From: Pomphorhynchus laevis
Taxonomy: Eukaryota; Acanthocephala; Palaeacanthocephala; Echinorhynchida; Pomphorhynchidae
Assembly: GCA_012934845.2 (NCBI GenBank)
Contig: WNNJ02000494.1
Coordinates: 88,008 to 152,007 of the forward strand
Reading direction: 5' to 3'
DNA length: 64,000 nucleotides
Both the position numbers and the translations under genes were made by a program. The notes under the pieces are model-generated. The model saw only the letters and a list, made by a program, of their open reading frames with translations. It was not told the origin of the DNA and searched no databases. Below, piece after piece: positions 59,435-64,000 of the stretch; positions within the stretch are counted from its first letter, which is position 1, and every line of letters starts with the position of its first letter.

Positions 59435-59642
59435 GTGTACCCGGGGAGGGAATTACTTCCCCCTATCCCCAAAATGATCAATTTGGGTATTATTACCCTC
59501 AAAAATCCTACTGAGAGGCATCTATTTTTTAATATATTTCGTGAATTTTTAACAACTCTAAAGAACAGAGTTTTATTTAACCCTGTGCTTTACAATGAAA
59601 ATTCAGTAAGAACATCCTTCGCATCCCCGGACATTATAGATC
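59435..59642 (+). pseudogene. LINE-A-type ORF1 fragment, block copy 2
   Basis: Same as 38254-38464 (ELLPPIPKMINLGIITLKNP). It is cut at the block end, so the zinc-knuckle part is missing. Confidence 0.6.
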
Positions 59643-59745
59643 TGATCATTTGGTGAAAACAAGATCCAATATTCAGATGAACAAAATACAATTAACCGAA
59701 TTTAGTTATTAGAATTTAACTCCATTATTATAAAGTTAACCTCGG
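59640..59745. repeat. Direct duplication of 59116-59221
   Basis: ATCTGATCATTTGGTGAAAA through AGTTAACCTC is repeated with three or four differences. The joint at 59640 shares ATCTGATC with both sources, indicating microhomology. Confidence 0.85.
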
Positions 59746-59756
59746 ATGCCTGAAAC

Positions 59757-59945
59757 GAGCTAGTGACGGAAGAGAGGATAAGAGAGGCTATAAAGAACAT
59801 ATAGGTAGAAGGGAAACTAAATTTGATAGCTTAGATTGTAGGTAAGAAGAAAATTCATGAGAATTTATGTTACAAGGGGTAGATGGTTTTGAAAGAATTG
59901 AGTGTAAGATTTTCCAATGAGATTTAGTGTTGAAAGATGACTCGA
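59757..59945 (-). mobile_element. Inverted LINE-B linker fragment
   Basis: The reverse complement matches 60985-61150 of the adjacent LINE-B copy (TCATTGGAAAATCTTA, CATCTACCCCTTGTAA, GAATTTTCTTCTTA). It abuts LINE-B copy 2 at about 59945, forming an inverted repeat with a 1-kb loop. Confidence 0.8.
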
Positions 59946-60141
59946 GATTCTCGATATCTTCGATCAATTATCTATCGATATTCTCTGCATTACCGAATCC
60001 TGGCACTCTGACTCCAACGATCTTGCTATTCGTCGTCTATGTCGCTCTGGTTGTTCTCTAGTTGAATCAGCTCGTCAAATTACATCTCATATATCTACTG
60101 CGTCTAACCATGGCGGTATTGTTGCCATTGCTCGTCACCCA

Positions 60142-61022
60142 ATGTCTTTACGTAAAATCAACGTTAACATCCGTTACACCTCGTTCGAATTACTCATATG
60201 CAGATTATCAACGCCTTTTCCTCTGGAACTTGTGATTGTATACCGTCCAGGTTCAGTTGCCCCATCACGTATCTTCTTTAACGACCTTGCAGATCTAATG
60301 TCTCACTGTTCATTGTCTTATACTCCTTCTTTTGTTCTCGGTGACTTTAACATTTGTCTTGATCGCCCGTCTGACTCTGACTCTATCACTTTAACTAATC
60401 TTTTTCTGATTTTAACTATAAATTACTTTCAACAAGCCCAACTCATATTCTCGGCGGTGCTCTCGACATCATTGCTGTTCCTAACTGCTTCAATGACTAT
60501 ACCTCCTTGTCAATTACTGATCCTGGTTTGTCCGATCATTTCCTTGTCACTCTTACTCTTACTCGTCCCAATCCTCCTTCTCCGCCTTTACCATTATCTA
60601 CACCAAGTCGACCCTGGAAGCTTCTCGATATCCCTATTCTCTGCACATCTTACTCAATTCTTCACTCTTTTCACTTCCTCTTAACTATCTCTCTCCCGAT
60701 GATCTCTGCATTCTGTTTGATTCTGAACTTACGTCGATCCTCAATAACCTTCTACCTAGTCGACTTCGACGTTCCCAGCGCTTGCGCCATGCTCCCTGGT
60801 TCGATTCTGACTGTAGTCTTTCTAAGCGTCGACTCCGTCACTCTTTTCGTATGTATAAACGCTTTCTTAAACGTTCACCCAACTCACTCCCTCCAAATCT
60901 TCGTGATTCCTACTTTTCTCAACGCCGTTCACATCTTATTCTTATACGTACTAAACGTACTCTCTTTTGGCGAAATCAACTCGAGTCATCTTCCAACTCG
61001 AAATCTCATTGGAAAATCTTAA
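60142..61022 (+). pseudogene. LINE-B endonuclease and linker
   Basis: Overlapping frames 60142-60684 and 60507-61022 carry the endonuclease. GDFNICLDRPSDSDS (near codon 66) holds the Asp-Asn pair of the APE fold, and LSDHFLVTLTLTR in the other frame holds the terminal SDH motif. A frame change near 60400-60500 separates them. A third frame (60782-61153) continues with the basic linker RTKRTLFWRNQLE. Confidence 0.7.
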
Positions 61023-61131
61023 ACTCAATTCTTTCACGATCATCTACCCCTTGTAATATAAATCCTGATGAATTTTCTTCTTATCTACAAACTAAGCTAT
61101 CTAATTTACTTTCCCTACTACCCATAGCCCC

Positions 61132-62742
61132 TTGTACCCACTCTTATCTTTAAATACTTCCCTCCCAGAACTATTCCACCTTCTTCCCGTTTCGTCTGAT
61201 GAAGTTTCTTCGGTTCTGCTGTCATTACCTAATAAAACCTCTCCTTCTGACCCAATTTCCACTCACTTACTTAAAAATATCTGCACTTTTATCTTACCCT
61301 TCCTAACCACATTGTTCAACTCGTCCATCCGTAGCTGTACATTTCCTTCCATCTGGAAATGCGTCACTGTTCGTCCTATCATCAAAAAGCAATCTCTCGA
61401 CTCTTCACTACCATCTTCGTACCGTCCAATCTCACTTCTCCCAACCCTCTCTAAACTCCTTGAGCGTCTCGTTCTTAAGCAAGTTAATACATATCTCTAT
61501 TCCTCTAACTTATTTCCTCCCTTCCAAGCCGCTTTTCGCTCTAATTACTCTAACGAAATTGCATGTCTTAAAGTTTATAACGACCTACTCATATCGCGCG
61601 ATCATAAATTATGTAGTGTCATAGTTTCTCTTGATCTATCGTCTGCTTTTGACATCGTCGATCACTCGATTCTTCTCCATCGCCTTCGTCATGATTATGG
61701 CTTCTCTTTACCCACTGTATCATGGTTTTCTTCATATCTATCAAACCGTACATTTCGCGTATACTCTAACTCTTCTCTCTCCCATCCTTCGTCCATTCCG
61801 TCCGGTGTTCCGCAAGGCTCCGTATTAGGCCCTATACTTTTCTCTCTTCTTCTTGGTGATTTGTCTTCGATTTCTCATAAATTTAACTTCCATGTTATGC
61901 AATATGCTGATGACATTCTCATCTATGCTCATGCACCTGTTTATCGTATTCGCGATCTTAGTGTTTCTGCTTCCGACTGCCTTGTCTCAATTTCCAATCA
62001 TCTTTCTTCCTTTCGCCTTTCTCTGAATCCTGATAAATCCAAAATTATGTGGATCCTACCTCGACGCCTCGGCTTCGAACCTCCCTCCGTATCATTAAAT
62101 TCTACAATTCTTCCTATCGTTGATAATCTCGTTTTCCTAGGCTTCCATTTTGACAACCGACTTTCACTTAAACCTTTCGTTAGAGATAAAGTACGCTCAT
62201 CTACCTTGATACTCCGCAACCTCCGTCAAGTTCGTAGATTGATCGATTTCCTTTCTTGTATGACTCTCATATCATCTCTCCTTTTTTCTAGACTCGATTA
62301 TTGTCTTAGTCTATTTTCCAACTCACCTAAATCCACTCTTCTTCCCTACAACGCATCGTCAACGCAGCTGTCCGAATTCTCCTCCGTCTTCGTCGTTTTG
62401 ATCACACATCCTACCATCTTGCTTCTCTCGATTTGCCTACAATTTATTGTCGTGTTCAAATTCGTCTTCTTATCGTTGCTTTTCCGCCTTGTAACTTTTC
62501 ATACCCCTTCATTTCTCAACCTTCCTTTTCTTGATAATTCTCGTCCTGTTTACTGCTCCTTGCGTTCCTGTAATTCCCTTCTTTTACATGTCCCAAACTA
62601 CTCTACCTCCTTTGGACTCCGCTCCTTCCTGGTGGCTGCTCCTCTATCGTGGAATCATCTGCCCATTCATATACGCCAATCAACTTCCCTGCAGTGCTTC
62701 AAACGACAAATCCGATCCCATCTGAACAATTTAACTGCTTGA
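61132..62742 (+). pseudogene. LINE-B reverse transcriptase (536 codons, nearly intact)
   Basis: The longest open frame in the window. Domain 0 STFPSIWKCVTVRPIIKK is near 69-86, YRPISLLPTLSKLLERLV near 97-114, motif A SLDLSSAFDIVDHSIL near 165-180 (Asp present), motif B GVPQGSVLGPILFSLLLGDL near 225-244, and motif C MQYADDILIYAH near 256-267. All catalytic residues are present. Between about 62345 and 62485 the family reading (RIVNAAVRILLRLRRFD) is in another frame and then returns, a compensating pair of indels that alters about 45 residues without closing the frame. Upstream breaks in the endonuclease make the element defective. Confidence 0.8.
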
Positions 62743-62869
62743 CTTTCTCATTTTTGTTTGTGGACTTGTAAGCGTACAGCTTGTACGCATTTGCCACATT
62801 AAATAAATTTGTATTATTATTATTAATTGGAATAACCTACAACCAGAAAATATTCATTAGTACATACTG

Positions 62870-63115
62870 TCTCTGAATTGCTAGATGACAGCTTTTTTCA
62901 AGCATATATCCACAAGATGTCCCATCATGACGTTACCACGTCCAGTAAAAAATTGATCGATCTCCATCGAACCGTAAAACGCCACCTAACTACCCGAAAA
63001 TTTCAAATGAACATATTCGATTTACCATTTTGCAACCTATTAATGAAGTTCCGCCTTATATCCTTCAATTTTTGCCTTTCTTCAAGAGAAAGATAACGTA
63101 AAATTCGTATTTTGT
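62870..63115 (-). pseudogene. LINE-D-type ORF1 C-terminal fragment
   Basis: On the minus strand: YLSLEERQKLKDIRRNFINR then NFRVVRWRFTVRWRSI. This matches the ORF1 C-terminal pattern in LINE-C (DMSFAERCLWRVARTELNAR, then RRPRFRW) and LINE-D copy 1 (RVIRRRPFVRWRSL). There is no upstream ORF1. Confidence 0.5.
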
Positions 63116-63299
63116 TATCTTTGAGTCGATAACCGCATTTTAACAGGCGCTACTTGTTCTGCCGATCCTAACACGACCTTTAGCAATCGTGCTTTATCGT
63201 TATTCTAAACCAACATATATAGATGAGTCACTACCATAGACGACACGACGTCTTCCTCACTGTTTTATAACGAATCAGAAATAAAAACAACCAACAATA

Positions 63300-63900
63300 T
63301 TGTGGTCAAGCCGTTCCCGTGTACAAGAGGCTGATGACTCATATAAATCCAAAGAAGTATGTTAGAGCATTCATGGAGTACGAGATTCAAATTGTGCTAT
63401 CATTAAGTAGTTCTTCCAAACTTTTTTGGTCATATGTTCGTCAAGGTGCACGTTCTTATTTTGAAATCACTAGGTAATCATTGAACGCCAAGTTACTTGA
63501 CTCCTTATCAGACATTGCTAATGAATTCGCTAATGCATTCAATCTATGCAATGCTGGTTCTAGTGTAGCTTATACCTTTCAAATCATCAGTTTCCCTGGG
63601 TGTTATCGTATTGCCATTATTATCAATGATAAGGACGTGGTTCGAAGATTATTACAATTGTCGCCTTTATCTTCTTCAGGCCACGATGACATTTAAACGT
63701 ATCTACTTAAATTATATAGTCAACATTTGGATCCTTCAGTCACTAGCTCGTTTCAGAAATCTTTGGATAATCTGCAAATACCTTATGAATGGAAGTGTGC
63801 AGAAGTCGTGCCGGTGTTCAAAAAACGAGACCGTTCTATAGATGACAACTATCGAGCTATATGGCTTAAAAGTATGTGATCAAGGTAATCGAAAGGATTA
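63300..63900 (+). pseudogene. LINE-D-like linker and RT start
   Basis: The linker has SSSKLFWSYVRQGARSYFEI (near 63410-63465). The 63481-63696 frame ends LSPLSSSGHDDI, followed in another frame by YLLKLYSQHLDPSVTSSFQK and VVPVFKKRDRSIDDNYRAIW (63800-63860). These are the RT domain 0 and first finger motifs of CR1-group elements. A hairpin sequence with GATCACAT arms at 63868-63915 follows, and the RT does not continue. Confidence 0.6.
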
Positions 63901-63935
63901 TTTTCGATCACATAGTAAGCACTATGTGATCGGCA
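63868..63935. repeat. Inverted GATCACAT repeats
   Basis: ATGTGATC occurs twice and GATCACAT once within 65 bp, allowing alternative hairpins. It lies exactly where the RT fragment ends and may be the joint of another element. Confidence 0.5.
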
Positions 63936-64000
63936 ATTAAACCATGCGAGTTCGAATCATATATACAGCACGTTGCAGCCTTTGTTAAATTAAATCTTCC

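Larger units (their letters stand above)
55911..59642. repeat. Duplicated block, copy 2 (empty site)
   Basis: Same content and order as 33004-38465 without the transposon; the intact target reads GAAGTATAAATAATC near 58319-58333. It ends at CATTATAGAT, where a 105-bp copy of internal sequence (59116-59221) has been added at 59640-59745. Confidence 0.9.
59946..62830 (+). mobile_element. LINE-B copy 2 (CR1/L2-like), best preserved LINE
   Basis: It starts inside the endonuclease (DIFDQLSIDILCITES, 59955-60000). The rest of the endonuclease follows (GGIVAIARHP near 60112, VYRPGS near 60238, VLGDFNICLDRP near 60334, LSDHFLV near 60530), then the linker (60782-61153), RT (61132-62742) and 3' UTR with AATAAA. 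It ends in an ATTATTATTATTA run at 62812-62826, a microsatellite-type 3' tail typical of CR1/L2 elements. ORF1 is missing (5'-truncated). A few frame changes interrupt ORF2. Confidence 0.85.

Noticed and set aside
63940-63960. tRNA gene suggested by a GAGTTCGAATC box
   Set aside because: No A box, acceptor stem or cloverleaf can be drawn around it.

Overview
The window is AT-rich eukaryotic (very probably metazoan) DNA with no host gene that I can support. What is recognisable is almost entirely transposable elements. The mix of APE-type LINEs with gag-like or PHD-like ORF1s, CR1/L2-like LINEs, Penelope-like elements and a Tc1/mariner transposon fits an invertebrate; the species cannot be named from this sequence. 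I give working family names (LINE-A to LINE-F) because I cannot search a repeat library. Boundaries of decayed copies are approximate, usually within a few tens of bases.

Layout: 1-3430 LINE-A copy 1 (+). 3600-18040 is a long AT-rich stretch with a decayed Penelope-like RT piece (3610-4150), foldback sequences, direct repeats, Penelope-like 3' tails, a 5'-truncated Penelope-like copy (10660-11250, -), a reverse-transcriptase C-terminal piece (12640-13036) and a LINE-A scrap. 18040-22125 holds a LINE-A 3' scrap (-) and LINE-A copy 2 (+). 24200-27600 is LINE-F (-) split by a LINE-B' insertion (+). 27620-31480 is a LINE-A 3' scrap fused to a near full-length LINE-B (-). 32944-38465 is a duplicated block (LINE-C 5' half plus LINE-A ORF1 piece) carrying a Tc1/mariner transposon. 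38950-48462 is a nest of LINE-B', LINE-A copy 3 and LINE-D pieces. 48463-51160 is LINE-A copy 4 (-). 51490-53187 is a Penelope-like element that interrupts LINE-D. 54415-55140 is another RT-element piece. 55215-59642 is the second copy of the duplicated block. 59757-62830 is LINE-B copy 2 (+), the best preserved LINE. 62870-63900 holds LINE-D-like scraps.

The most notable objects are three. (1) A DD34E Tc1/mariner transposon (35426-37142) whose roughly 287-bp terminal inverted repeats are each built of about twelve 22-bp tandem units; the duplicated block at 58.3 kb preserves the empty TA target site, so the insertion is datable relative to the duplication. (2) The Penelope-like element carries, just after its RT stop codon, a compact interleaved-helix RNA motif seen in two copies. 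It has hammerhead-like core strings, and the element ends in a signature found at eight sites in the window. (3) Two LINE-A copies share a loss of the catalytic aspartate of RT motif A yet sit in different flanks, suggesting that a defective source was mobilised in trans or duplicated as DNA.

The genes do not form a cooperating host pathway. The logic of the window is successive insertion: LINE-C and LINE-A material was duplicated as a block, the mariner element later entered one block copy, LINE-B' entered LINE-F, and the Penelope-like element entered LINE-D.
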